DNA of 16,502 bases. Origin: an uncultured Micrococcales bacterium (GTDB lineage Bacteria; Actinomycetota; Actinomycetes; Actinomycetales; Microbacteriaceae). The position numbers and the translations under genes were made by a program. Below the pieces are notes generated by a model, which was not told where the DNA came from, made no database searches, and worked only from the letters and a program-made list of their open reading frames with translations. Each line of letters begins with the position of its first letter. Positions within the stretch are counted from its first letter, which is position 1. This document shows, one piece after another, positions 1-7,208 of this stretch. The stretch covers positions 1 through 16,502 of the forward strand of contig CAITNA010000091.1 of NCBI GenBank assembly GCA_903893675.1. The letters are read 5' to 3'.

Positions 1-37
1 AGCAGCTGAGGCTCCAGCAGAGAAGGTTGAGGCATAA
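1..37 (+). CDS. rpsC: 30S ribosomal protein S3, C-terminal end only (partial)
   Basis: Only the last 11 full codons and the TAA stop are in the window; they read AAEAPAEKVEA. This Ala/Glu/Lys-rich tail carries no conserved S3 motif. The call rests on position: rpsC directly precedes rplP in the S10 operon of bacteria, and actinobacterial S3 proteins often end in such tails. The gap to the next gene is 2 nt, and the end of this tail carries the purine-rich stretch that serves as the ribosome binding site of rplP. Confidence 0.75.
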   Translation, partial: AAEAPAEKVEA

Positions 38-39
38 CC

Positions 40-459
40 ATGTTGATTCCACGTCGCGTAAAGCACCGCAAGCAGCACCACCCATCGCGCTCAGGCGCAG
101 CCAAGGGTGGCACCACTGTCTCGTTCGGTGAGTACGGCATCCAGGCTTTGACTCCTGCATACGTAACCAACCGTCAGATCGAAGCTGCACGTATTGCAAT
201 GACCCGTCACATCAAGCGTGGTGGAAAGGTATGGATCAACATTTATCCAGACCGTCCACTTACCAAGAAGCCTGCCGAAACCCGCATGGGTTCGGGTAAG
301 GGTTCGCCTGAATGGTGGGTCGCTAACGTCAAGCCAGGCCGCGTAATGTTCGAGGTCGCTGGCGTAAGCGAAGAGTTGGCTCGCGAGGCAATGACCCGCG
401 CGATCCACAAGCTCCCACTCAAGGCTCGCATCATCAAGCGCGAAGAAGGTGACGCATAA
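40..459 (+). CDS. rplP: 50S ribosomal protein L16
   Basis: L16 binds 23S rRNA near the peptidyl transferase centre and helps position A-site tRNA. The 139-residue length is normal. The start MLIPRRVKHRKQHH is the family's standard N-terminus, which fixes the ATG. The FGEYGIQAL segment (about 29-37) and the PAETRMGSGKG loop (about 78-88) are diagnostic. Arg82 of the loop corresponds to the conserved arginine that is hydroxylated in some bacteria. The stop overlaps the start of rpmC (TAATG), so the two are probably translationally coupled. Nothing unusual is seen. Confidence 0.98.
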   Translation: MLIPRRVKHRKQHHPSRSGAAKGGTTVSFGEYGIQALTPAYVTNRQIEAARIAMTRHIKRGGKVWINIYPDRPLTKKPAETRMGSGKGSPEWWVANVKPGRVMFEVAGVSEELAREAMTRAIHKLPLKARIIKREEGDA

Positions 460-758
460 TGGCGATCGGTTCAAAGAACCTCACTCCAGTTGAGCTCGAC
501 AAGATCGAAGATGCTCTGTTGGTAGAAGAGTTGAAGAAGGCCAAGGAGGAGCTTTTCAACCTCCGCTTCCAGTCGGCCACCGGCCAGTTGGAGAGCCACG
601 GACGCCTGCGCGCTGTAAAGCGTGACATCGCCCGTATCTACACCGTCATCCGTGAGCGCGAGCTCGGCATCCGTGCGGTTCCAGCCGCAGCTGCTGCCAA
701 GCCAGCAAAGGCCAAGAAGGCCGAAGCTGAGACCGCCGCTACCACCGAGGAGAACTAA
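459..758 (+). CDS. rpmC: 50S ribosomal protein L29
   Basis: L29 is a two-helix protein at the exit of the nascent-chain tunnel, next to L23 and the docking site for trigger factor and SRP. The core (about residues 8-67) includes ELFNLRFQSATGQLES and a long basic second helix. At 99 residues it is longer than the usual 60-70. The excess is a C-terminal Ala/Lys/Glu tail from about residue 72 (PAAAAAKPAKAKKAEAE). It starts inside the rplP stop (TAATG) and is followed 2 nt later by rpsQ. Confidence 0.97.
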   Translation: MAIGSKNLTPVELDKIEDALLVEELKKAKEELFNLRFQSATGQLESHGRLRAVKRDIARIYTVIRERELGIRAVPAAAAAKPAKAKKAEAETAATTEEN

Positions 759-760
759 TC

Positions 761-1054
761 ATGGCCGCTGAGAAGAAGGCAGCTGCTGCAACCACCGAAG
801 AGGCTCGCGGTTACCGCAAGACTCGTCGTGGCTATGTAGTCAGCGACAAGATGAACAAGACCATCGTGGTTGCAGTTGAAGACCGCGTAAAGCACCCGCT
901 TTACGGCAAGGTTCTTAGCCGCAGCACCAAGGTCAAGGCTCACGACGAGCAGAACTCGGCTGGCATTGGCGACCTCGTGCTTATTGCAGAGACCCGTCCA
1001 TTGTCGGCAACCAAGAACTGGCGCCTAGTCGAGATCATCGAAAAGGCCAAGTAA
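761..1054 (+). CDS. rpsQ: 30S ribosomal protein S17
   Basis: S17 is an OB-fold primary binder of 16S rRNA in the 30S body. The core begins near residue 16 at YRKTRRGYVVSDKMNKTIVV and includes VEDRVKHPLYGK and KAHDE, all typical of the family. The first ~15 residues (AAEKKAAAATTEEA) form a charged low-complexity tail like the C-terminal tail of L29 directly upstream, and the DNA across the junction is partly repeated. The length of 97 residues fits actinobacterial S17. It is followed by a 55-nt gap before rplN. Confidence 0.97.
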   Translation: MAAEKKAAAATTEEARGYRKTRRGYVVSDKMNKTIVVAVEDRVKHPLYGKVLSRSTKVKAHDEQNSAGIGDLVLIAETRPLSATKNWRLVEIIEKAK

Positions 1055-1109
1055 ATCCCGAGGCATCCCGTCGGTAATGGGCTGCCCATAAAAAGGAAAG
1101 TAGAAGTAA

Positions 1110-1478
1110 ATGCTTCAGCAAGAGTCAAGAATGAAGGTTGCCGATAACACCGGCGCCAAAGAACTTCTGGCTATTCGCATCCTCGGCGGTTCAAAGCGCC
1201 GCTACGCAGGCCTTGGCGACGTAATCGTTGCTTCGGTCAAGGATGCAATCCCTGGTGGCAGCGTAAAGAAGGGTGACGTCGTCAAGGCTGTCATCGTTCG
1301 CACCGTCAAGGAAACTCGTCGCCCAGATGGCTCGTACATCAAGTTCGACGAGAACGCAGCCGTAATCATCAAGAAGGATGGCGAGCCACAGGGCACCCGT
1401 ATTTTCGGTCCTGTCGGTCGTGAGCTTCGTGACAAGAAGTTCATGAAGATCATCTCGTTGGCACCGGAGGTTATCTAG
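1110..1478 (+). CDS. rplN: 50S ribosomal protein L14
   Basis: L14 is a beta-barrel protein of the 50S interface that contacts 16S rRNA helix 14. It has the standard 122 residues, begins MLQQESRMKVADNTGAKE and ends EVI. The first ATG is preferred over the in-frame ATG at codon 8 because the family normally starts with M-I/L-QQESR. In the 55-nt gap upstream, a small hairpin (ATGGG/CCCAT, 1077-1089, 3-nt loop) precedes a purine-rich AAAAAGGAAAG ribosome binding region. The gap marks the conventional boundary between the S10 and spc segments, but no clear promoter is visible there. Confidence 0.98.
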   Translation: MLQQESRMKVADNTGAKELLAIRILGGSKRRYAGLGDVIVASVKDAIPGGSVKKGDVVKAVIVRTVKETRRPDGSYIKFDENAAVIIKKDGEPQGTRIFGPVGRELRDKKFMKIISLAPEVI

Positions 1479-1480
1479 TC

Positions 1481-1822
1481 ATGGCGAACATCAAGAAGGG
1501 CGACCTGGTTCAGGTAATCGCCGGCGCAAGCAAGGGCAAGCAGGGCCAGGTTCTGGCTGTCCTCGGCGCCGACAACAAGGTAATCGTTCAGGGCATCAAC
1601 CTGAAGACTCGTCACACCCGTGTGACTCAGAACGACCGCGGCGTGAAGCAGGGTGGCATCGAGCAGGCTGAGGCCCCGATCCACATCTCGAACGTTCAGG
1701 TTGTAGACCCATCGACCAAGAAGCCAACTCGTATTGGCGCAAAGGTTGAGACCGTGACCAAGAACGGCGTCAAGAAGACCGTTCGTGTTCGCATCGCTAA
1801 GAAGTCAGGAAAGGAGATCTAA
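1481..1822 (+). CDS. rplX: 50S ribosomal protein L24
   Basis: L24 is an assembly initiator that binds the 5' domain of 23S rRNA. The KOW domain is visible at the N-terminus (IKKGDLVQVIAGASKGKQG, about 4-22), followed by the VQGINLKTRHTR strand. The 113 residues are in the normal range. A GGAGG ribosome binding site (1466-1470) lies within the end of rplN. The stop overlaps the rplE start as TAATG. Confidence 0.97.
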   Translation: MANIKKGDLVQVIAGASKGKQGQVLAVLGADNKVIVQGINLKTRHTRVTQNDRGVKQGGIEQAEAPIHISNVQVVDPSTKKPTRIGAKVETVTKNGVKKTVRVRIAKKSGKEI

Positions 1823-2391
1823 TGGCTACCCCAGTAAAGGCATTGCCACGTCTGAAGGCTCAGTACCGTTCAGAGATCTCGGCTCAGCTGGCTAAGGAGT
1901 TCGGTTTCTCGAACCCTCACCAGATTCCGGGCCTCACCAAGATCGTTGTGAACATGGGTGTTGGTGACGCTGCCAAGGATGGCAAGCTCATCGACGGCGC
2001 CATCAAGGACCTCACCGCAATCACCGGTCAGAAGCCACAGGTTAACTTGGCTCGCAAGTCGATCGCACAGTTCAAGCTGCGCGAAGGCCAGGCAATCGGT
2101 GCGCACGTCACTCTTCGTGGCGACCGCATGTGGGAATTCCTCGACCGTCTGTTGACTCTCGCGCTGCCACGTATCCGTGACTTCCGCGGTCTCAACGGCA
2201 AGCAGTTCGACGGCAAGGGCAACTACACCTTCGGCCTCACCGAGCAGACCGTTTTCCACGAAATCAACCAGGATGCTGTTGACCGCCCACGCGGTATGGA
2301 CATCACCTTGGTAACCACCGCCAAGAACGACGATGAGGGTCGCGCGCTTTTGCTAGCACTCGGCTTCCCATTCAAGTCTGACGAGAAGTAA
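1822..2391 (+). CDS. rplE: 50S ribosomal protein L5
   Basis: L5 binds 5S rRNA in the central protuberance and contacts P-site tRNA and S13. Supporting segments are GLTKIVVNMGVGDA, the rRNA-binding ARKSIAQFKLREGQ, the loop TLRGDRMWEFLDRL, and IRDFRGLNGKQFDGKGNY. The 189 residues are normal for actinobacteria. A strong AAGGAGAT ribosome binding site lies in the last codons of rplX. In many bacteria rpsN follows here; in this window the next 77 bases have no gene and fold into a hairpin before rpsH. Confidence 0.98.
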   Translation: MATPVKALPRLKAQYRSEISAQLAKEFGFSNPHQIPGLTKIVVNMGVGDAAKDGKLIDGAIKDLTAITGQKPQVNLARKSIAQFKLREGQAIGAHVTLRGDRMWEFLDRLLTLALPRIRDFRGLNGKQFDGKGNYTFGLTEQTVFHEINQDAVDRPRGMDITLVTTAKNDDEGRALLLALGFPFKSDEK

Positions 2392-2417
2392 CCAAAGACC
2401 AACCAATAAATCGGCAA

Positions 2418-2448
2418 GGTCCAGTGGCCCGTAAGCCTCCTGGATACC
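2418..2448 (+). promoter_or_regulatory. Possible RNA hairpin in the rplE-rpsH gap
   Basis: The RNA can pair GGT (2418-2420) with ACC (2446-2448), CCAG (2421-2424) with CTGG (2440-2443) and GGC (2426-2428) with GCC (2435-2437). There is a 2-nt bulge, a small asymmetric internal loop and a CCGTAA apical loop. No T-run follows, so it is not a classical terminator. It lies about 20 nt before the rpsH start. An irregular helix in this place could be a binding site for an autoregulatory ribosomal protein (S8 controls the spc operon of E. coli), but that is inference. Confidence 0.4.
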
Positions 2449-2468
2449 TCCGAGGAAAGTAGCAACAA

Positions 2469-2867
2469 ATGACAATGACAGATCCGGTAGCAGACTTTCT
2501 GACCCGGCTGCGCAATGCCAACTCTGCGTACCACGAGTCTGTGAGCCTGCCATACAGCAAGCTCAAGGCGAACATCGCAGAGATCCTCAAGACTGAGGGT
2601 TATGTGGCAAGCGTGAAGGTAGAAGACGCAACTGTAGGCAAGACCCTCACGGTCGAGCTCAAGTTCGGTCCTAACCGCGAGCGTTCGATCGCGGGCATCA
2701 AGCGTGTTTCGAAGCCAGGTCTCCGCGTTTACGCGAAGTCGACCGAGCTTCCTCGCGTACTCGGCGGTCTTGGCATCGCTATCTTGTCAACCTCAAGCGG
2801 TCTTCTTACTGACCGTCAGGCAGCCAAGAAGGGAGTAGGCGGAGAAGTCATCGCCTACGTTTGGTAA
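2469..2867 (+). CDS. rpsH: 30S ribosomal protein S8
   Basis: S8 binds the central domain of 16S rRNA and is a translational repressor of the spc operon in E. coli. The N-terminal DPVADFLTRLRNANSAYH and the C-terminal STSSGLLTDRQAAKKGVGGEVIAYVW are standard family segments, and 132 residues is normal. Two in-frame ATGs occur (codons 1 and 3). The first gives MTMTDP, the usual actinobacterial start. The GAGGA purine stretch (2452-2456) is 12 nt from the ATG, somewhat far. A hairpin stands just upstream. Confidence 0.98.
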   Translation: MTMTDPVADFLTRLRNANSAYHESVSLPYSKLKANIAEILKTEGYVASVKVEDATVGKTLTVELKFGPNRERSIAGIKRVSKPGLRVYAKSTELPRVLGGLGIAILSTSSGLLTDRQAAKKGVGGEVIAYVW

Positions 2868-2873
2868 TCACAC

Positions 2874-3410
2874 ATGTCACGTATTGGTAAGTTGCCAATT
2901 CCGGTTCCAACCGGAGTTGAAGTAAAGATCGATGGCTCAAACGTCTCGGTAAAGGGCCCTAAGGGTCAGCTGAGCCTTGAGGTTAAGAGCCCAATCACTG
3001 TTGCACTCGAAGACAACACTCTGGTCGTTAGCCGCCCAGACGACGAGCGCGTTTCGCGTTCGCTGCACGGCTTGACCCGTACTTTGATTGCAAACCAGAT
3101 CACTGGTGTTACTGCTGGTTACAGCAAGGCACTCGAGATCGTCGGTACCGGTTACCGTGTGACCGCAAAGGGCAGCGACATTGAGTTCGCTCTCGGTTAC
3201 TCGCACCCAATCTTGGTGAAGGCGCCTTCGGGCATCACCTTCACTGTCGAAGGCAACACCAAGGTCGTCGTGTCGGGAATCGACAAGCAGGCTGTTGGAG
3301 AAGTTGCCGCGAACCTTCGCAAGCTGCGCAAGCCAGAGCCTTACAAGGGCAAGGGTGTTCGCTACGCAGGCGAGAACGTTCGTCGCAAGGCCGGAAAGTC
3401 AGGTAAGTAA
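2874..3410 (+). CDS. rplF: 50S ribosomal protein L6
   Basis: L6 lies near the sarcin-ricin loop and the elongation factor site. The 178 residues form two similar alpha/beta domains. Diagnostic parts are MSRIGKLPIPVP at the N-terminus and the C-terminal rRNA-binding KLRKPEPYKGKGVRYAGE. There is no good Shine-Dalgarno in the 6-nt gap after rpsH, so translation probably depends on coupling to rpsH. Confidence 0.98.
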   Translation: MSRIGKLPIPVPTGVEVKIDGSNVSVKGPKGQLSLEVKSPITVALEDNTLVVSRPDDERVSRSLHGLTRTLIANQITGVTAGYSKALEIVGTGYRVTAKGSDIEFALGYSHPILVKAPSGITFTVEGNTKVVVSGIDKQAVGEVAANLRKLRKPEPYKGKGVRYAGENVRRKAGKSGK

Positions 3411-3412
3411 TC

Positions 3413-3790
3413 ATGGGTCTCATTTCACGCGTACGCGGTAAGAGCAAGGCAGCGGCTCGCAGCCGTCGCCACCTGCGTCTTCGCAAGAAGATCGCTGGCA
3501 CCCCGGTTCGTCCTCGTTTGGTCGTAAACCGTTCGTCACGTCACGTATTCGTCCAGCTCGTAGACGACACCAAGGGCATCACCCTGGCATCGGCTTCGAC
3601 CATGGAAGCAGATGTTCGCAAGTTCGAAGGCGACAAGACCGCTAAGTCGGCACAGGTTGGCAAGCTGATCGCTCAGCGTGCCAAGGCTGCAGGCGTTAGC
3701 GAAGCAGTCTTCGACCGTGGCGGAAACAAGTACGCAGGTCGCGTTGCTGCAATTGCAGACGCTGCTCGCGAGGAAGGTTTGTCAATCTAA
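3413..3790 (+). CDS. rplR: 50S ribosomal protein L18
   Basis: L18 binds 5S rRNA in the central protuberance. The arginine-rich N-terminus (residues 1-30, SKAAARSRRHLRLRKKIAGT) is the rRNA-binding tail. The core RPRLVVNRSSRHVFVQLVDD and the C-terminal FDRGGNKYAGRVAAIADAAREEGL are typical. The length is 125 residues. It lies 2 nt after rplF, and its stop overlaps rpsE as TAATG. Confidence 0.98.
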   Translation: MGLISRVRGKSKAAARSRRHLRLRKKIAGTPVRPRLVVNRSSRHVFVQLVDDTKGITLASASTMEADVRKFEGDKTAKSAQVGKLIAQRAKAAGVSEAVFDRGGNKYAGRVAAIADAAREEGLSI

Positions 3791-4452
3791 TGTCAGAAAT
3801 CCAGGAGCCAGAAGTGGCTGCAGTAGAGGCAGACAAGGGCGCACCAGCAGTTGACGCTAACGAGCGTGAGGCACGCCGCGGTTCACGCGACCGCGCACCA
3901 CGTCGTGACCGCGACAACCGCGAGGAAAAAGAGAAGAGCCCATTCATCGAGCGCGTTGTAACCATCAACCGTGTTTCGAAGGTGGTCAAGGGTGGACGTC
4001 GTTTCTCGTTCACCGCTCTCGTAGTCGTCGGTGACGGCAACGGTCTCGTTGGTGTTGGCTACGGAAAGTCGAAGGAAGTTCCAGCCGCGATCGCCAAGGG
4101 CGTCGAGGATGCAAAGAAGAACTTCTTCCGCGTTCCACGCGTTGGCAGCACCATCCCTCACCCAACTCAGGGTGAGAAGGCCGCTGGTGTCGTGCTTCTT
4201 CGTCCGGCAGCTGCTGGTACCGGTGTTATCGCCGGTGGTCCAGTTCGCGCCGTGCTCGAGTGTGCAGGCATCCACGACGTTCTCAGCAAGTCGCTCGGTT
4301 CGTCGAACACCATCAACATCGTTCACGCCACCGTTGAGGCACTGAAGCTGCTCGAAGAGCCAGCTGCTGTTGCCGCTCGTCGTGGCCTCCCAGTTGACGC
4401 GGTAGTTCCTGCCGGTCTGCTGAAAGCACAGCAAGCAAAGGTTGGTGCCTAA
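3790..4452 (+). CDS. rpsE: 30S ribosomal protein S5 with long charged N-terminal tail
   Basis: S5 is at the mRNA entry side of the 30S subunit and affects decoding fidelity and spectinomycin sensitivity. The S5 core starts near residue 50 (SPFIERVVTINRVSKVVKGG). It contains GGRRFSFTALVVVGDGNGLVG and VLLRPAAAGTGVIAGGPVRAVLE. At 220 residues it exceeds the ~165 of E. coli. The extra ~49 residues are acidic first, then Arg/Asp-rich, and likely disordered. The TAATG overlap with rplR and the absence of another start near the core support the full-length start. Confidence 0.97.
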   Translation: MSEIQEPEVAAVEADKGAPAVDANEREARRGSRDRAPRRDRDNREEKEKSPFIERVVTINRVSKVVKGGRRFSFTALVVVGDGNGLVGVGYGKSKEVPAAIAKGVEDAKKNFFRVPRVGSTIPHPTQGEKAAGVVLLRPAAAGTGVIAGGPVRAVLECAGIHDVLSKSLGSSNTINIVHATVEALKLLEEPAAVAARRGLPVDAVVPAGLLKAQQAKVGA

Positions 4453-4637
4453 TGGCCGCTCGTCTCAAGGTAACCCAGATCAAGTCTGAAATTGGTGGCA
4501 AGCCAAACCAGCGCGAAAGCATGCGTTCGCTCGGACTCAAGCGAATTGGCGACATCGTCGTCAAGGAAGACTCGAGCTCGCTGCGCGGCATGATTCGTGC
4601 GGTTGCCCACCTCGTAAAGGTTGAGGAGATCAACTAA
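4452..4637 (+). CDS. rpmD: 50S ribosomal protein L30
   Basis: L30 is a small beta-alpha-beta protein of the large subunit. Its 61 residues are the standard size. LKVTQIKSEIGGKPNQRESMRSLGLKRIGD is the family signature, and VVKEDSSSLRGMIRAVAHLVKVEE completes the fold. It is joined to rpsE and rplO by TAATG overlaps on both sides, which suggests strict translational coupling of the three. Confidence 0.98.
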   Translation: MAARLKVTQIKSEIGGKPNQRESMRSLGLKRIGDIVVKEDSSSLRGMIRAVAHLVKVEEIN

Positions 4638-5275
4638 TGGCAGAAGAAAAGAAGCCAGCCGCAAAGCCTGCGGCAGCTAAGAAGCCTGCAGCAGCAAAGC
4701 CAGCAGCGGCCAAGGCCGCTCCAGCTACCGCTGCAAAGAAGCCAGCCGCTAAGGCCGAGTCGACCGACGCTGAGAAGCCAGCCGCCAAGAAGGCAGCACC
4801 TGCTGCTAAGAAGGCTGCTGCTCCAAAGGAGAAGTCAACCGTCATCAAGCTGCACCACCTTCGCCCTGCAGAGGGATCGAAGAAAGAGCGCACCCGTGTG
4901 GGCCGTGGTGAAGCATCGAAGGGTAAGACTGCCGGTCGAGGCACCAAGGGAACCAGCGCTCGTTACCAGGTTCGCCCTGGCTTCGAGGGTGGTGGCGTTC
5001 GTCTTGTAATGCGTACCCCTAAGCTCCGTGGTTTCAAGAACCCATTCCGTGTCGAGTACCAGGTAGTCAACGTTTCGGCGTTGGCCGAGGCATTCCCTAA
5101 CGGTGGCTCAGTAACCAAGGCCGACCTTGTAGCCAAGGGCCTCGTTCGCAAGGGCGAGCCAGTCAAGGTTCTCGGCAACGGCGACATCGCGGTTAAACTG
5201 AACGTCAGTGTCGACAAGGTCTCGCGCTCAGCAGCCGAGAAGATTGTCGCTGCCGGCGGTTCGGTTACCGAATAG
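4637..5275 (+). CDS. rplO: 50S ribosomal protein L15 with a ~66-residue lysine/alanine/proline N-terminal extension
   Basis: L15 is a late assembly protein of the 50S subunit. The L15 core begins near residue 67 (STVIKLHHLRPAEGSKKERTR). It includes VGRGEASKGKTAGRGTKG, the GFEGGGVRLVMRTPKLRGFKN segment and the C-terminal AAEKIVAAGGSV. The core length of ~146 is normal, but the protein has 212 residues. Residues 1-66 consist of repeated KPAAAK / AAKKPA units, like the tail of a histone H1 or a bacterial nucleoid protein. The ATG is supported by a GAGGAG ribosome binding site (4623-4628) and by the TAATG overlap with rpmD. No alternative ATG, GTG or TTG lies near the core boundary. Confidence 0.95.
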   Translation: MAEEKKPAAKPAAAKKPAAAKPAAAKAAPATAAKKPAAKAESTDAEKPAAKKAAPAAKKAAAPKEKSTVIKLHHLRPAEGSKKERTRVGRGEASKGKTAGRGTKGTSARYQVRPGFEGGGVRLVMRTPKLRGFKNPFRVEYQVVNVSALAEAFPNGGSVTKADLVAKGLVRKGEPVKVLGNGDIAVKLNVSVDKVSRSAAEKIVAAGGSVTE

Positions 5276-5287
5276 CCAGCTAGCTAA

Positions 5288-5303
5288 GCCTCAGGAGGCC
5301 TGA
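5288..5303 (+). promoter_or_regulatory. secY ribosome binding site within a small hairpin
   Basis: The AGGAGG Shine-Dalgarno (5293-5298) is 7 nt before the TTG start of secY. The same bases can form TCAGG (5291-5295) / CCTGA (5299-5303) with a 3-nt loop, or GCCT (5288-5291) / AGGC (5296-5299). Either helix would hide part of the site. A very strong Shine-Dalgarno, a weak start codon and local pairing together would set a moderate, adjustable rate. Confidence 0.5.
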
Positions 5304-5305
5304 AG

Positions 5306-6619
5306 TTGTTTAAAGCTGTAGTTCGCGCGTTCCGCACCCCGGATCTGCGCAAGAAGCTTGGCTTCACATTGCTCATCGTCGCGTTGTTCCGCTTGGGATC
5401 ATTCATCCCTTCGCCATACGTGAACTATGGCAACGTGCAGAGCTGTTTGAACCAGACGCAGACAACTTCGGGACTCTACGAGTTCATCAACCTGTTCAGC
5501 GGTGGAGCACTGCTGCAGCTTTCGGTCTTTGCGTTGGGCATCATGCCTTACATCACCGCATCGATCATTGTGCAGCTGCTTCGCGTCGTTATTCCGCACT
5601 TCGAGACCCTCTATAAAGAAGGTCAGGGTGGCCAGGCGAAGCTCACCCAGTACACCCGTTACCTCACCATCGCACTTGGCTTGCTTCAGTCGACCACTTT
5701 GATCGCTGTTGCTCGCCAGGGCGCGCTGTTTGGTTCTTCGTGCTCGCTTTCGATCCTCACCGACTCGTCACCATTGGCCATCGTGCTCATGGTTATCACC
5801 ATGACTGCAGGCACCGGCCTCATCATGTGGATGGGTGAGCTTCTTACCGAGCGCGGCGTCGGTAACGGTATGTCGCTTTTGATCTTCACCTCGGTTGCAG
5901 CAAAGTTCCCTGCAGCGCTTATCGCGATTGCAACCACCAAGTCGCCTGAGACCCTGCTTGTCGTAATCGGCATCGGTGTGCTCATCGTCGGCCTGGTCAT
6001 CCTGGTTGAGCAGTCGCAGCGACGCATCCCGGTGCAGTATGCAAAGCGCATGGTTGGTCGTCGTGAATACGGCGGTCAGAGCACTTACATTCCGATCAAG
6101 GTCAACATGGCCGGTGTTGTTCCGGTTATCTTCGCCTCGAGCTTGCTTTACCTGCCATCGCTGATCGCACAGTTCAGCTCGGCAGATAAGAACGGCAACG
6201 TTCCAGGATGGGTTACCTGGGTTTCGACCTACCTGACCCGTGGCGACCACCCGCTTTACATGGCGATGTACTTCTTGCTCATCGTCGGATTCACCTACTT
6301 CTACGTAGCGATCACCTTCAACCCTGAAGAGGTCAGCGACAACATGAAGAACTACGGTGGGTTCATCCCAGGTATTCGTGCCGGTCGTCCGACCACCGAA
6401 TTCCTCGAGTACGTGCTTAGCCGCATCACCTTCCCAGGCGCTATCTACCTGGGTCTGATTGCATTGATTCCGTTGGTGGCTTTCACCTTGGTAGGCGCAA
6501 ACCAGAACTTCCCGTTCGGTGGAACCACCATCTTGATCATCGTCGGTGTCGGTCTTGAGACCGTCAAGCAGATCAACGCTCAGATGCAGCAGCGCAACTA
6601 CGAGGGCCTGCTCAAGTGA
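5306..6619 (+). CDS. secY: Sec translocon channel subunit SecY
   Basis: SecY is the pore of the SecYEG translocon in the cytoplasmic membrane; it exports unfolded proteins with SecA and inserts membrane proteins. Its 437 residues with about ten hydrophobic segments fit the family. Recognisable parts are the N-terminal FRTPDLRKKLGFTLL, the ALGIMPYITASIIVQLL segment (TM2), WMGELLTERGVGNGMSLLIF (about 172-191) and the C-terminal ETVKQINAQMQQRNYEGLL. The start is TTG, chosen because an AGGAGG stands 7 nt before it and the protein then begins at the conserved MFKAVVRAFRTPDL. The last bases overlap adk (GTGA). Confidence 0.97.
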   Translation: MFKAVVRAFRTPDLRKKLGFTLLIVALFRLGSFIPSPYVNYGNVQSCLNQTQTTSGLYEFINLFSGGALLQLSVFALGIMPYITASIIVQLLRVVIPHFETLYKEGQGGQAKLTQYTRYLTIALGLLQSTTLIAVARQGALFGSSCSLSILTDSSPLAIVLMVITMTAGTGLIMWMGELLTERGVGNGMSLLIFTSVAAKFPAALIAIATTKSPETLLVVIGIGVLIVGLVILVEQSQRRIPVQYAKRMVGRREYGGQSTYIPIKVNMAGVVPVIFASSLLYLPSLIAQFSSADKNGNVPGWVTWVSTYLTRGDHPLYMAMYFLLIVGFTYFYVAITFNPEEVSDNMKNYGGFIPGIRAGRPTTEFLEYVLSRITFPGAIYLGLIALIPLVAFTLVGANQNFPFGGTTILIIVGVGLETVKQINAQMQQRNYEGLLK

Positions 6620-7200
6620 CCCGCCTCCTCTTGATCGGCATGCCAGGTGCCGGCAAGGGAACCCAGGCGGAGCGCCTATCCCAGGCTTTTGGCATCCCTG
6701 CGATTTCGACCGGCGACATCTTTCGTCACAACGTAAAGAACGAGACCGAGCTCGGCAAGCAAGCCAAGGCCTTCATGGATCGCGGCGAGTATGTTCCTGA
6801 CAGCCTGACCAACGCGCTAGTTCGCGACCGACTTTCACACCAGGATGCTGCTGCCGGCTTCTTGCTCGATGGCTACCCGCGCACCGGCGAGCAGGTCGAA
6901 GAGCTCGACGACATTTTGGCTCAGCAGGGCAACAAGCTCGACGCAGTCGTGCAGCTCACCGCAGACGTTGACGAAGTTGTTCGTCGTTTGCTCAACCGTG
7001 CAATCGAGCAGGGTCGCGCAGATGACACCGAAGAAGTTATTCGTCGTCGCCTCGAGGTTTACGAAGAGCAGACCGCACCGCTTACTTCGGTTTACGCACA
7101 GCGCGGTTTGGTCATCATGGTCGACGGCCTTGGCGCTGTCGAAGAAGTAACCGAGCGCATCATGCAGGCGCTCGAAGCTCGCGGCCTCGACCGCATCTAA
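6616..7200 (+). CDS. adk: Adenylate kinase (short-LID type)
   Basis: This enzyme converts ATP + AMP to 2 ADP in the cytoplasm. The P-loop GMPGAGKGT is at residues 8-16, followed by the AMP-binding STGDIFR (about 31-37) and DGYPRTGEQ (about 84-92). The region between NRAIEQGRADD and EVIRRRLEVYEEQTAPL is short and lacks the four cysteines of zinc-type LIDs, as is common in actinobacteria. It has 194 residues. The GTG start overlaps the secY stop (GTGA), an order (secY-adk-map) conserved in many bacteria. Confidence 0.97.
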   Translation: MTRLLLIGMPGAGKGTQAERLSQAFGIPAISTGDIFRHNVKNETELGKQAKAFMDRGEYVPDSLTNALVRDRLSHQDAAAGFLLDGYPRTGEQVEELDDILAQQGNKLDAVVQLTADVDEVVRRLLNRAIEQGRADDTEEVIRRRLEVYEEQTAPLTSVYAQRGLVIMVDGLGAVEEVTERIMQALEARGLDRI

Positions 7201-7208
7201 TCGCATTC

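Noticed and set aside
2392..2468. A degraded rpsN remnant between rplE and rpsH
   Set aside because: Only 77 bases and no CxxC-type zinc motif or S14-like codons in any frame.
3883..4434. Long minus-strand open frame (183 codons) opposite rpsE
   Set aside because: A by-product of the strong codon bias of rpsE; no start signal and no recognisable domain.
459..4637. Five TAATG stop-start overlaps as something unusual
   Set aside because: Such overlaps are ordinary translational coupling in actinobacterial ribosomal operons.
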